From positions 248,001 to 312,000 of the forward strand of contig JAACJO010000028.1 in the NCBI GenBank assembly GCA_013368445.1: 64,000 nucleotides of DNA. Reading direction: 5' to 3'. This document shows, one piece after another, positions 51,702-63,011 of this stretch (position 1 is the first letter of the stretch; every line of letters starts with the position of its first letter). A model generated the notes under the pieces. The model was not told the origin of the DNA, did not search any database, and saw only the letters and a program-made list of their open reading frames with translations. The DNA comes from Leucocoprinus leucothites (Eukaryota; Basidiomycota; Agaricomycetes; Agaricales; Agaricaceae). Both the position numbers and the translations under genes were made by a program.

Positions 51702-51723
51702 GCGGACTGTGATCGAGCACCGC
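51702..51723 (+). promoter_or_regulatory. shared 3'-terminal RNA hairpin, reference B copy
   Basis: GCGG at 51702-51705 pairs with CCGC at 51720-51723; inner TGT/GCA can pair with one wobble. Followed by TATATAAATACATTGATTT and poly(A). Conserved in position and structure in A1, A2 and B. Confidence 0.65.
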
Positions 51724-51799
51724 TATATAAATACATTGATTTTTTAAAAAAAAAAAAAAAAAAAAGATCCTGGACATCCCTTACTACACAAGTGGTGTC

Positions 51800-51980
51800 C
51801 ATCCCTCCTTGACCTTTTACCACCACCATCAAAAGTTGGTGTTTGATTAGACATCTAGTTTTACATTGTATTCTACCTGTTTTACATGGGTAAATGAAAG
51901 TCGAAAGCCAACCGGCCTCTGCCCTGCTCCACCGAGTCCGTCAATGCCTCCAACGACAAGCTCAACATCCCCGAGATGTC
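51800..51980 (+). mobile_element. A1-12: 5' fragment of A1 with dead gag start
   Basis: 5' terminus at 51800, 5' UTR, then ATG at 51886 followed at the fourth codon by TGA (51895-51897, CGA in other copies). About 95 nt of gag frame follow to GAGATGTC, where the poly(T) of B-11 begins. Confidence 0.82.
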
Positions 51981-52181
51981 TTTTTTTTTTTTTTTTTTTA
52001 AATCAATGAATTTATATAGCAGTGCTTGATCGCAGTGGGCTTTCAACTAAATATTACAAACAGACGGTACACTACAGCAAGCTGGGGTACACAAAGCAGT
52101 CGGAGACCGCTTAAGACAAGGACTATACACGATTAGACCAGTAAAATAGAGAAGAATCGAAAGAAACTATAGAACGAGGTG

Positions 52182-55100
52182 TCATACACAGAGATCGGAC
52201 TCAAAGGAAAAGAGAAGAGAGGAAATGAAAGAATATAGTTCACCTTCATTTGGTTCAGCGGGCACAGGGGCTTGAAGTGGCGGTGGACGCGTGTCGTGAT
52301 TGGTGAAAGCAAAAGCGGCCGGATTCTTTTTCAAGAATTCGACAAGGAACTCGTATTGAGGAAAGGCGCATTGCACCCATTGAGTGCGGATGGGGTAGAG
52401 GGGGCAGTAGCTCAGGATGTGATGTCGTGTTTCCAGGCGGTGGCCACAACGACAGGATATTTGTTCGAGGGGGAAGAACCTCTCACGATAGGCTCCAATC
52501 GGAGCGTGATTGAGTATAGCTCGAGTCATACGAGCACAAAGTTGTGGTGACTCATTGGCTAATGGAAGCCACGTGCCTCCCTTGACATAAGTAGGAATGA
52601 TAAATTTGCGATTTTTCTTGGAGAGAAGGAAACCGTTGCCGCGGTACTTCTTCTTCCAAAATGTAGTCTCCCAGGATTTCTGGCAGTCGTTGGTGGCTTT
52701 GCATCAAAGGAAGTCAAGGGTGGCACCCGTATGAGAAGGGGCATGTATGCGTGTGGAGGTGACGTCATTGTGGACTTTAAGGTGGGGTTTCCATCGCCAT
52801 TTAGAAGGAACGTCCCAGAAGTCGATGGAACGGGATGATTTAGCTGAGAGCCACTCGGATAGAAGTCGACAAACTTGAATCGATTGTGACTGGCTCGAAT
52901 GAATGGATGGGTCGACTGCCAGCTTGGCTGCTGGAAGACAGTCGGTGATGAGGATGATGTGGTCGCATTGAAGGGAGATAGCCTTAGCGATGCCAATGCG
53001 AATGGAGTAGAGTTCAGCGTCTGTGGACGAGGCCCGACCACTTGCTTGTTTTGCATGGGACACTTGTCGTCCGCCGCGATATAAATGTGCCGCCGAAACC
53101 GCCTGAAGAGAACCTACAAGTGGAACAGAAGCATCAGTGACAACAGAAATACAATTACGGTCTAGAGAAGAGGAAGTAAATACTGAATCGAGAGACGATA
53201 CATGTTTGTACATCTCGTGTTTGTCCGAACGATTGCAGGGATGGAAATGAATGGAGTCAGAATGGGAGTCCATGAGGCGAGAACCAGGTTTGGAAACAGG
53301 ATTAAAAGGAGAAAAGGAATCGGAGAGATGAGAAAGAGAATTATCTACATCAATAATAGGGCCTTTTATTTTAACTTTTTTGGCCGGAGTAAGAAGTTGA
53401 AGCAATTGGGGATGAGGGATAGAGTCAAGAGAAAAACGGTTAGACAAAAGGGATCGTAACGCGTGATTAGAAGGTAAAGTAGATACTCGATACGATGAAC
53501 GAATGGCTAATTTACGAAGATGAAGGTGAATGGGAATGAGTCCAGCAATACTTTCAGCACCACCGGATGGAGATGTTCGAAAAGCGCCAGTAACCCATAT
53601 GGCAGCGCGCCTTTGCATTGATGAGAGGGACTTGAGAAGCGCCTTATTCCGAGCGCCTTCAAAATACCATAGACAAAAGCCATATGTTGCCACTGGGACA
53701 ACGCATGACCTATATAAAAGCCGCTTTTGAAGGGGAAGGAGACCACGATTGGAATTACCTAGCATACCCATAGCTTTCACAGTGGATAATGCCTTGGTGG
53801 AATAGTATCGAACGTGTTCTTGAAATGATAGTCGACGGTCGAAGTAAAATCCTAGATATCGCCAGAAACGCTTGGGATGAAGGATAGGACCACCAACTTC
53901 AGACAAGTCTAATGGAGGGTTTGTGTCGTTATGGCGTCGAGAAAAATGAAAAACTTCAGACTTGTCATGTTCAACGACAAGTCCGAGGTCAGTGCAAATG
54001 GAATTAATGATGGAGTAAGCTGCTTTGAGAGAAGAAGTTGTGTCAGTATAATTCTTTGCTTGGGAGATACAAAGCCCATCATCAACAAATGATAGAAGAG
54101 AGGAAGGGATGGATTGTAAACGAGCACGTTGATCAAACATGAACATAAGAGGCGCTAAATAAAGCGCTGATAGAATGGGTGAAAGAGCCGATCCTTGCCC
54201 TACGCCAACATCCGCGTCATGAGCGTCAGACAGAAAGGTGTTCCACATGTATTGAGTCGATCGACCTGTAAGATAGTGAGAGAAGAATTTTATGAGCTCC
54301 AGGGCGAACCCTTGGCGTCGAAGGATGTTAGAAAGAATTTCGTGATTAAGGGAAGGGAAAAATTGGGCGATGTCAAAAGCGCATACGCTAGTGATCATAC
54401 CTTTGGCCCATCCGGCCCGGATGATGTGGGTGAGGAAGACACCTGCATCCTCAGTGGATCGTTGGATGACTCCACCCATTTGGTTTGGATGTAGTATATC
54501 TAAGGAGACCGCTTCAAACTGCATACAGCGCGCGATCATCTTTTCAATTAGTTTCCCTAAAGTGTTTAGCAAAACAATGGGGCGAAATGCTTTTGGGGTG
54601 TCATAGGCCGGTTTATTTGGCTTAGGGATGATGATAGAGACCGAGTCTTTGAAATGACTCGGCCAATAAGAGAGATGTACACACACATTAGCGATAAGTA
54701 TGATGTTCTTCAAGCAGTTGTTGTGAGCAACGATAGACTTCAAGTGCCTCCATGATACGTGATCAGGTCCAGGCGCTGAGGAGTTAGCGCACAATTGTAG
54801 GGATTCAGAGAGTTCAAGGGCAGAGAAATTTGCCCAAGATCGAGAGGGTATGGTTTTCATTTCGTTTAGAATATGAGGGCTTACCGGTCGTCCTGACGCA
54901 GAATTGTATGACGAGTGGAGTGCATCCCACAAATCCGGAAGGTCGTTGCAAGGGCGTCCTTGATATCGAATGCCCTCAATGGCGGGGAGTTTTCGTTGTT
55001 TGACCCACTCCATAAGGTCCCAGGGCCGTTTGTTGGTGGATGCGATTTCGTGAATACGTTCGTCGAAGAAGGAGCGCTTGGCGACACGTGTAGCCTTCCT

Positions 55101-56135
55101 AAATGCTCGCCAGTCCTTTCGGTCTTTGGATTTTCGATAAGCAAGTAAAGTCTCAGAACAGTGAGGAGTCCACCATTCTTTCGACCAGTTAGTAATCCAT
55201 ACAATTTTAGAGTTCGAATTCCAAGAATCTGAAAGAATACTAGATATCGAATGGGAAATGTTGTCCAAGCACAAACTGGTATGGATATTTGAACAGTCCA
55301 ACACTGCAAGACGCTCTGAGACCTGAGAAATGAAGGCGGACTCTTCATCGCTATCTTTTGGTAGTACGCGCTTTTTGTAATTAATATAATCGGGACGAAT
55401 AGGAAGATCCATAAGCAAAGGTGCGTGATCCGAGGGTAGTCTCGAATTTGCATCAATGATATGTGAAATGGAAGAATTAGCACAAAAGATGAGATCAATG
55501 ACCGTATTATCATAATTTTCAACAGACGAGAAGTGAGTTGGGGAAAAAAGGGTTGGTTCAGACCTAGAAAGATTAAAACAATCCACTAACTCCGTTAGAG
55601 TTATGGCAGACTGAGGGACATGGGAAGCTAAAGGATCCCATTCTGGAGAACGACAATTGAAGTCGCCTCCCATGTATATTATGTTAGGAATATCAATGAA
55701 ATTCGTAGACAAGAAGTTAATCGCCGAAGACGACGAATCAGAGTATACGTTGAGGAGATGAATATAATTACCTTTGTTGAATAAACCCAGGATTTGAATG
55801 TCTCGATGATTTACCCACTCTTGTCGAAGAATAGGTCTCATGCGAGATAGTCGTCTGTGAACGTAAGTTAAAGTACGCGGACGAGAATCGTTAGGTTTAG
55901 TAGGGCGAGCCATACATAGCCATTCTGGGTGAATAGGAGCACCAATGACATCATCCCCTTCAGGGTTAGTCGTAGAGGGTGCTTTGCGAATATGATTCCA
56001 AGGGGGTTCCTGTAGAAAAATAATATCAAAGTCCAGTTTCCTGGACTCAAGAATGGTATCAACTAGGGCGTACGAACGTCCCACGTTATGCGAATAGATA
56101 CGAACAGACGAGATATGATTATTCTTACCAGACAT
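52182..56135 (-). pseudogene. B ORF2 with a single TGA near the C-terminus (1317-codon frame)
   Basis: ATG at 56135 (MSGKNNHISSVRIYSHN). Open for 1143 codons, covering complete endonuclease, reverse transcriptase (FDIAQFFPSL, GQGSALSPILS, FVDDG) and RNase H with D, E, D, D all present (TDAS, DAELYS, ITDCL, HNDVT). TGA at 52704-52706 stands for Arg1144. The remaining 173 codons, including the CRCGHRLETRHHILSYC motif, stay in frame. The truncated product would keep every enzymatic domain and lose only the C-terminal Cys/His segment, so partial activity is conceivable. In the endonuclease, SQN reads SHN. Confidence 0.92.
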
Positions 56136-56137
56136 AT

Positions 56138-58891
56138 TTAAACAGCAACTCCGCCACTGGAGCGATTGGAATTAGCGCGGACAGCACGTGCAGTGCGTGA
56201 TTCGGCTGCCTTATTAGAGTGCCAGGTCCGGTCGAACCTGTTTCTCCAGAATGGACATTTGTTGTCGTTTGCATGATGATCGCCTTTACAATTAAGGCAC
56301 TTAAAGTTCTTGAGGTGAGGACACGGGATGCCATCAGGGGTGGCGTCACGAGGGGGGGAGGATTTAGGGTTTGCCTTACAACACCAGGCCATGGATCGGT
56401 GATTCTCGATGCGGTGAGGGCCCCCGCAGATTTGACAGCGTGCGCCAAGGGCGCGACACGCATGGGTGGGATGACCCCACCACCAGCAGTTCCTGCACTG
56501 TGCCACACCTGGGTGCATACTAGTCGCGCGAATAGTGCCGATGTGGCGACCGAAGTTAATAGTACAATTAACCAATGTCTTGGCCTTAGTACCATTTTGG
56601 GAGTCCCAGATGTCAAACCACACGACAGCTGTGTCTGACTTCGGGGATGCTTTCATAACGCGAGGGCGGGCAGCAAGAATTACGTTTTCGAACAATGACG
56701 ATTGGCCAAGGGCTTGTTCGACATAGGCAGGGGATAGAGGATTGGATGAATTAGCTACCCAATAAGGGACGCCAACGATTTTCAGAAAAGATTTGGATTG
56801 TGGGAGGCGAGGTTCAATAGGAATAGCATCTCCCAGTTGCCAGGCTTTTTTAAGCCATGATTTGATAGTATCGAGGTCACTTGAAGAGGCGACACTCGAG
56901 GTGGCAATAGAAATGCCATTGTACGATTCGCGGACTGATTCAACGCGAAGTTTAGATTGAGCAGCAGTGAGGCCGCGGTTACAGAACTCAGACGCCTTAT
57001 TGAAGTCCTTGATACGATCAGCAATGATGTTGCCTTCGAAGGGGATGAGGACTTGACGACGTGTAGGGCCGTGAGTAGTCATTTTTGGTTTAGCGCGTAC
57101 AGCGCTTGCGGTCGATGTCGGTTCGGGCGCTTGAGATTGAGCGCTACCAAAGCCAGCCTTGTACATAGCAAGGACTTTGTCATAAGGGAGGTCGGGGAAG
57201 GCGAGTATCATTTCTCGCATTTTGACACCGTCAATGTTGGATGGATTGGAAGTAGATGAAGTAGGCTGGACACCCCGTCGGGCGGCATCAGCGAACGACG
57301 TCTTCTTATTGAAGTGTTCCGTAAGGGGTTTGATGGATGCCTTACGGTTAGGTTGGGGAATAGGAGGTGGCATATCAGAGGCGTTACTGGTGTTAGGTTT
57401 GGGCGGCAGAGCCTGGCCGTCAGAAGAAGAACGCCCAACTGAATGCTCAAAGTTTCCATTCCCGTTCCTAGGAGTCACGTGATGGGAAGGAGGGGGAGGA
57501 GCCCGGGATACTCGGATGGAACTGACAGCAGGTTTAGAAGACGTGACGTCATTCTTTGCCTTTAGAGGGTTTAACACGGACGAGACGTCATGTGTTTTAC
57601 CAGAAGACGAGACGTCATTCTGGGGGATAGGAAGGGTGCCCTCAGCGGGAGGGGCTTGATCAATGTTCATCGCATTGTGATCGATACGATCTGTTGGATT
57701 AGATTGCCCGACGACAATGCTGGGAGGAAATCGGGGGGTAGGGATGGTATGATCAGAAGATTTACGTACTTTCTTTCCCTTGCCCTTACCCTGAGGAGGG
57801 GGGGAAGAGTCAGTCATGGGTACGTCTGGGGGGGGGCTAAGGTATTGTCTTAGCGCTTCGATGATAGTGAGACCGCTTTCACCATTGATAGGTAAGCGGT
57901 CCCAGCCTGAATTGAACATAGATGTTAACAAACAATAAATGGGTTCCCCCATTTGGGGAAACCTATGGTCTTTCCCACCCGGACATACGTCCAGAGCGTT
58001 TCTGTGTTTAAAGAAATTTGTAGCATAATTAAGCGCCTCAAGCGCTTTGAAAGCAGCTTCACCGACGATAAGAGTTTCTTCGGTGGCTGTGTTTGATGGA
58101 TCCTTGAGATCCGGGAGTTGTGGCTGTGTAGGCCTAGACTCCTGTGGCTGTGTCATGACATCACCAGTGACATCATGTGTGACGTCAGGTGTGACGTCAT
58201 TAGAACTCGATGACCCGGCAAAGAAAGTAGCCGGAGTGCCGGATGGCACGGGTTCTGCTGACTCAGCGGATCCATGGATCGCGTGAGGCAGCCTTAAGGT
58301 GGGTGGGGGTCCAAAGAACCGAGTGGTTGGTTCCCCATTGTTTAGTATCCCATCCTCTTGGTTGCTCCACGCGTCCCCGCGAGAATTCAAGTTTAGAGGA
58401 TCTGGTGTTTTAAGCTCACCTACAAATCCCTCACCATAAGGACGGAAGGGAATAGGTAGTTTGAAGCCATCATAGGCACCCATTGACGCCGTTCTTGTGA
58501 TAGCTTTAGGTGTGACGTCCAACTGACGGGCCGCATCACGAGCGCGAGCTTGCTTAGCGCGAGACGACGGAGGGGGAGTTCTAGGGGAAGAAGGCAAGGC
58601 TGCCTGTGAGAGCGCACCATGCGCAATGATGGGAGAAGAGGGAGAAGATGATTCAGACGAGTCAGATTCACTCTCACCGCTTTCTTCATTGTCAGAACCA
58701 GCCCTGGATGGGGCAGTAGAATTGGCGTAGTCGTGAACAGAATGTTTTGACGATTTGATGGAGAGTGCAGGCGATCTAGAGCGGTCGCGCTTATTGGATG
58801 AGACACGTGTTTCAGTGTCGGCGATGTTCATAGGGTCAGAAGACGGCAGTGGGGTACCCTTAAGGTCGGCCCAGGGGGATGGTACAGTCAT
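56138..58891 (-). CDS. B ORF1, gag-like protein, intact (917 aa)
   Basis: Uninterrupted from ATG at 58891 (MTVPSPWADLKGTPLPSS) to the stop 2 nt before the ORF2 ATG. Same domains as 44851-47604: acidic Ser-rich N-terminus, AKQARARDAARQLD, HAIHGSAESAEP, DVTPDVTHDVTGDV, ALEALNYATNFFKH, FADAARRGVQ, GPTRRQVLIPFEGN, SKSFLKIVGVPYW and three knuckles (CRNCWWWGHPTHAC, CQICGGPHRIENH, CLNCKGDHHANDNKC). One of two intact B ORF1 genes in the window. Confidence 0.92.
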   Translation of the reverse strand: MTVPSPWADLKGTPLPSSDPMNIADTETRVSSNKRDRSRSPALSIKSSKHSVHDYANSTAPSRAGSDNEESGESESDSSESSSPSSPIIAHGALSQAALPSSPRTPPPSSRAKQARARDAARQLDVTPKAITRTASMGAYDGFKLPIPFRPYGEGFVGELKTPDPLNLNSRGDAWSNQEDGILNNGEPTTRFFGPPPTLRLPHAIHGSAESAEPVPSGTPATFFAGSSSSNDVTPDVTHDVTGDVMTQPQESRPTQPQLPDLKDPSNTATEETLIVGEAAFKALEALNYATNFFKHRNALDVCPGGKDHRFPQMGEPIYCLLTSMFNSGWDRLPINGESGLTIIEALRQYLSPPPDVPMTDSSPPPQGKGKGKKVRKSSDHTIPTPRFPPSIVVGQSNPTDRIDHNAMNIDQAPPAEGTLPIPQNDVSSSGKTHDVSSVLNPLKAKNDVTSSKPAVSSIRVSRAPPPPSHHVTPRNGNGNFEHSVGRSSSDGQALPPKPNTSNASDMPPPIPQPNRKASIKPLTEHFNKKTSFADAARRGVQPTSSTSNPSNIDGVKMREMILAFPDLPYDKVLAMYKAGFGSAQSQAPEPTSTASAVRAKPKMTTHGPTRRQVLIPFEGNIIADRIKDFNKASEFCNRGLTAAQSKLRVESVRESYNGISIATSSVASSSDLDTIKSWLKKAWQLGDAIPIEPRLPQSKSFLKIVGVPYWVANSSNPLSPAYVEQALGQSSLFENVILAARPRVMKASPKSDTAVVWFDIWDSQNGTKAKTLVNCTINFGRHIGTIRATSMHPGVAQCRNCWWWGHPTHACRALGARCQICGGPHRIENHRSMAWCCKANPKSSPPRDATPDGIPCPHLKNFKCLNCKGDHHANDNKCPFWRNRFDRTWHSNKAAESRTARAVRANSNRSSGGVAV

Positions 58892-60597
58892 AGTAGTAAA
58901 ATTTTGTAGTCAATGTAGTATAAATCACCGTCAAAGAAATAGATGATGGTGGTTAGAGGGAAAGGAGGATGCACATGTCATGATTGGTGAAGGCAAAAGC
59001 GGCTGGGTTCTTTTTCAAGAACTCGTAATGAGGAAAGGCGCATTGCACCCATTGGGTGCGAATGGGGTAGAGAGGGCAGTAACATAAGATGTGATGTCGT
59101 GTTTCCAACCAATGGCCTCAATGACAGGATTTGGGTTTGAGAGGGAAAAATCTCTCACAATAAGCCCCAATCGGAGTGTGGTTTAGGATGGCCCGAGTCA
59201 TGCGAGTGCATAGTGAAGGCAATTTGTTGGCTAAAGGAAGCCACGTGCCCCCCTTGATGTAGGTGGGAATAAGGAACTTGCCATTTTTCTTAGAGAGAAG
59301 GAAACCATTGCCGCAGTACTTCTTCCAGAATGTGGATTCCCAGGATTTCTGGCAATCGTTGGTGGCTTTGCATCGCAAGAAGTCGAGGGTGGCACCTATG
59401 TGGGGAGGGGCATATATGCATATGGATGTGATGTCATTATGGACTTTAAGATGGGGTATCCAGCACCATTTGGATCGTATGTCACAAAAGTCGATGGATC
59501 ATGATGGTTTAGCTGCAAGCCAGTCGGATAGAAGCTGGCAGACTTGAATAGACTGTGACTGACTCGAATGGATGGAAGGATTGACTGCCAGCTTGGATGC
59601 TGGAAGACAGTCGGTGATGAGGATGATGTGATCGCATTGGAGGGAGATGGCTTTAGCGATGCCAATGCAAATGGAGTAGAGTTCCGCGTCTGTGGACAAA
59701 GCCTGGCCGCTTGCCTGTTTTGCATGGGACACTTGTCGTCCACCGCGATATAAGTGTACCACCAAAACCGCCTGAAGGGAACCTACAAGGGGAACAGAGG
59801 CATCAGTAACAACTGAAATACAATTATGATTCAAAGAAGAAGAAGAAAAAATTGAGTTGAGAGACGAAACATGTTTGTATGCTTTGTGTTTGTCCAAGTG
59901 ATTACAGGGATGGAAGTGAATGGAATCAGGATAGATGTCCATAAGACGAGAACCAGGCTTGGATTCAGAAGAAAAAGGGGAAAAGGAATCAGACAAATGA
60001 GAGAGAGAATTATCTACATCAATAATAGGGCCTTTGACTTTAGCTTTTTTGGCCGTAGTGAGAAGACAAAGCGATTGGGGATGCGGGGAGGAATTAAGTG
60101 AGAATCGGTTAGATAAAAGAGATCGTAACATGTGATTAGAGGGTAAAGTAGAGACTTGATACAATGAATGAATGGCTAATTTATGAAGGTGAAGGTGAAT
60201 CGGAATGAGACTGGCGATGCTTTCAGCGCCACCGGATGGAGATGTATGGAAGGTGCCAGTTTTTTTTTTTTTTTTTTTTTTTAAAAAAAATCAAGGTGAC
60301 CCTGGAGGGGTCATTTAAAACGCGGTGCGCAATAGCAGTCTGCGCCCGACTATCTACTACATGGAACTGATACCGCTACCGACTACACACAAGTAAACAA
60401 CCGGGAATATATACAAGTCCTGTCTGAGACAATACATGAGTCGACAGCAGAAGGGGGGCTAGGCATGTAACGAAATACAAAGAAACGAGACATTTACCGA
60501 TATCACTGCATCTGATGCCAGGCCTTGTGGTTGGTGAGAGCCCACCCGGCGACCGGCGATGGGTGGGGGACGATGCGTTGGCACTAGGGAGCTCCCC

Positions 60598-63011
60598 CTA
60601 GGCCCGGGACTGACCGACAGAACCGGAATGGCTTTGCAACCAATCCCGATCAAATCGGTAGCGCCAGAACGCGCACTTGCAGTCAGTTGCAGCATGTTCT
60701 TTGCCGCAGTTGACGCACTTGATGTGGGGACAGGGATCCCCGGTGGGTGTGGGCTGGATGGGGGGGTTAGCCTTCAGCGACCCCTTGCAGCAGGAGGAGG
60801 TGGTGCAGTGATTCTCGGACCGATGTGGCCCACCGCATTGTGAACACCTGAGAGCGCGGTTGCGACAGGTGGTGGTAGTGTGGCCCCATCGCCAGCATCG
60901 TTGACACTGGGGGGTCCCGGGGTGAGCGTGCGCAGCCTTGATCATAGACTGCACGCCATCGAAGTTGAGGTATTTGCCGACCAGGCGCTTGGCATTAGCA
61001 CCTGACTGAGAGTCCCAGAGGTCGACCCAAACGGTGGCGGTGTCGGCCTTGGCGGAGTTGCGCATGATGCGCACAGAAGAGACGTTTGCGAATGTCTCCT
61101 TGAAGGGAGACACACGCATGCGGTCAGTGACGTGTTGAGGAGTGGTACGAACACCACTCGTGTAGTAAGGGACGTCCAAGATCTTGAGGTAAGATCTGGA
61201 CCTGGGTCATCTGGTCTTCAACGCAAACAGAGTGGTGAAGGCTGATGGGAGGGCGGACTCGATGTCACGATCTGCGATCGCGACCTCTCCGATTTGATCT
61301 CCGACTACTTTTTCGATTTCCGACTCCCGCGATTTTTCATTATCTATCATTTCTATAAATATTTCACAGCCTGTCTCCGCTCATCATTCTATCCTTCTTT
61401 CATTTGTGCTCATATTTGTTTCTGCCATTCCATTTATGTTTATCGTTCTCTGTCGCATTGCATTTGTTGTTGTCTATTTACTTTTTGTTTATCTGTTTAT
61501 TCGTTTATCATCGCATTGTGAGCTTTGTGATATTTACGTGTTATTTGTCCAATTTCGCGTTATCTTAAATATGTCACTACTAGCTCATGTACTATTCATT
61601 CTGAATATCGACTAAGATTCCACTCTGAATTCTCTGTCCGTTATTCCTTCAGTGTTGAATTCCAATTCGCACTGCCTGTCATCTTCCTCGTAGACCAAAT
61701 CGGTCGACGCGATATCGGAAGGGTGCAGCACATATGCTGAAGCCAACGACCGACCTCTCCGTAACTTTCACGCGCTTAGTAAGCACCGGTATTTCGCAAA
61801 TCCTGACACTCGATCACCGATGCCTTGGCATTGGTGGCGACGGAGCTGGTATACAACGATATGGTGTCGTACGCCTTGGCAATGTTCTCAACACGAAGAG
61901 AGCTCTTCGCACGAGTGAGGGAGTCGTTAAGGAGGCGCATGGCCTTGTGGTGGAGATAGGTGATATCACCGGCACTGCCAGTGAAATCAAGGAATAGTTG
62001 GCATCGGGTGGGACCCGATGTGGTCATGCACAGCTTCTTTGCAGAAGGCGCATCAGCGAGGGCGGCCTGATGCATTGCAGCGACGCGATCGGGCTCGAGG
62101 GTGGGGTGGGACTGGGCAAGCTTGATAAGCACTGCCACAGACGCCAGGGTACATGCAATCTCGGCGAACGACTTCTTAGCCACCGAGGGTGGGATGGGCG
62201 CTCGCTTAGGAGCAGGGGGTGCTTGAGTGGGCGCTTTGCCACTAGCGTGGGCCTTTGCAGGCACCGGCTTGGGCAGTAGGGAGGGACGGGCTGGGGGGGG
62301 CCGACGATCCGGGGGCGGTAAGGTGGGTGCCTCAGGGGAGCCCATGTTAAAGTCACGTGGACCCGCTTTGTCAGCGGATCCGTGGGTCGCCTCATGGGTG
62401 ACGCGCGTACGTTTAGGGTAGGCCTCTTCGACTCTAGAGGCACAATCCCTTACGAAATCAGCGAATGTGTCCCATCCATGGGCATGCATCTGCTCGCTGT
62501 CAAGGACTGTATCGCCTTGGCCCTGGTTGAGAATATCCGCAACCAGCCCAACAAGTGTCAGGACAAGTACAGCGGTGGTGGCCTCCGAAAGGGGACCCTG
62601 AGGAACACTCCCGACGAAGCGGGAGAAGAAGCGCAGCCCAGCAAGAGCCCAGGTCTCAACAGACTCCTCAGTTGACCCGGAGGAGACCGCAGACCGAGGT
62701 GCTGGGGGAGGAGGAGTGATGGGCACGAACGTACATGTGCCCACGGTGTACGGTTTCAGTGGCGACGGGACGTCAGCCACTGGGGGAGCAGGCGATGGCA
62801 ATGGGACGTCAGCCATTGACTGGGAGGGGCCAGGCGACAAGACGTCAGCCTGGGGGGGACCGTAGAACCCACGAACGTTGCGGGGGTCGTCATATGGGTC
62901 GAGATGTTCGTCCTCGGACATCTCGGGGATGTTGAGTTTGTTGTTGGAGGTGTTGATGGACTCAGTGGAGCGGGGCGGTGGCCTATTAGTCTTAGATTTG
63001 CATTTACCCAT
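60598..63011 (-). pseudogene. A1 gag with one TGA and an LTR insertion
   Basis: ATG at 63011 (MGKCKSKTNRPPP). Open through ALAGLRFFSRFVGSVPQG, HEATHGSADKAGP and GPTRCQLFLDFTG to ATNAKASVIE, where the LTR enters. After the LTR a TGA at 61207-61209 replaces Arg in KTRRPRSRSY, then the frame is open to the end with three knuckles. Older than A1-6 and A1-10. Confidence 0.86.
61263..61808 (+). repeat. solo LTR of an LTR retrotransposon (Ty3-like)
   Basis: 546 bp starting TGTCACGATC and ending ATCCTGACA, flanked by a 5 bp duplication CTCGA (61258-61262 and 61809-61813). TG...CA ends and a 5 bp duplication are typical of LTR retrotransposons. A TATAAATA box at 61354-61361 suggests plus orientation. 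No internal coding region or second LTR is here, so it arose by LTR-LTR recombination. Assignment to Ty3 rather than Ty1 is a guess from the duplication length and ends. Confidence 0.88.

Larger units (their letters stand above)
44772..51763 (+). mobile_element. B-10: full-length LINE, family B
   Basis: Complete from the 5' terminus CATCCTCCTTTCCC to poly(A) (51746-51765), 7.0 kb. Duplication AAGATCCTGGACGTC at 44757-44771 and AAGATCCTGGACATC at 51764-51778 (one mismatch; the first two A overlap the tail). 5' UTR 79 nt, ORF1, 2 nt, ORF2, 3' UTR 185 nt. Reference copy for B, disabled by two stops in ORF2. Confidence 0.96.
43391..51799 (+). mobile_element. A1-11: gag-only element carrying the full-length B-10
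   Basis: 5' terminus at 43391 inserted in the RNase H region of B-9. Sequence to 44771, then B-10, then 34 nt more of gag (51766-51799) before A1-12 begins. The 3' end is not in the window. Confidence 0.82.
51981..58971 (-). mobile_element. B-11: full-length LINE, family B
   Basis: Poly(T) 51981-51999, 3' UTR with both hairpins, ORF2, ORF1, 80 nt 5' UTR and 5' terminus at 58971. Left flank is A1-12 gag, right flank a minus-strand B ORF2, and no convincing duplication joins them (GAGATGTC against CACATGTC). Apart from one stop in ORF2 it is structurally complete. Confidence 0.93.

Noticed and set aside
52704..52706. TGA in B-11 ORF2 as selenocysteine or reassigned codon
   Set aside because: The same position is Arg (CGA) in intact B-1, other copies have many such TGAs in different places, and CpG decay explains them. 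No sign of a recoding element was seen.
61263..61808. DNA transposon or MITE with GTCA/TGAC inverted ends and 7 bp duplication
   Set aside because: TG...CA ends with an exact 5 bp duplication fit an LTR better, and an internal TATA box supports this.
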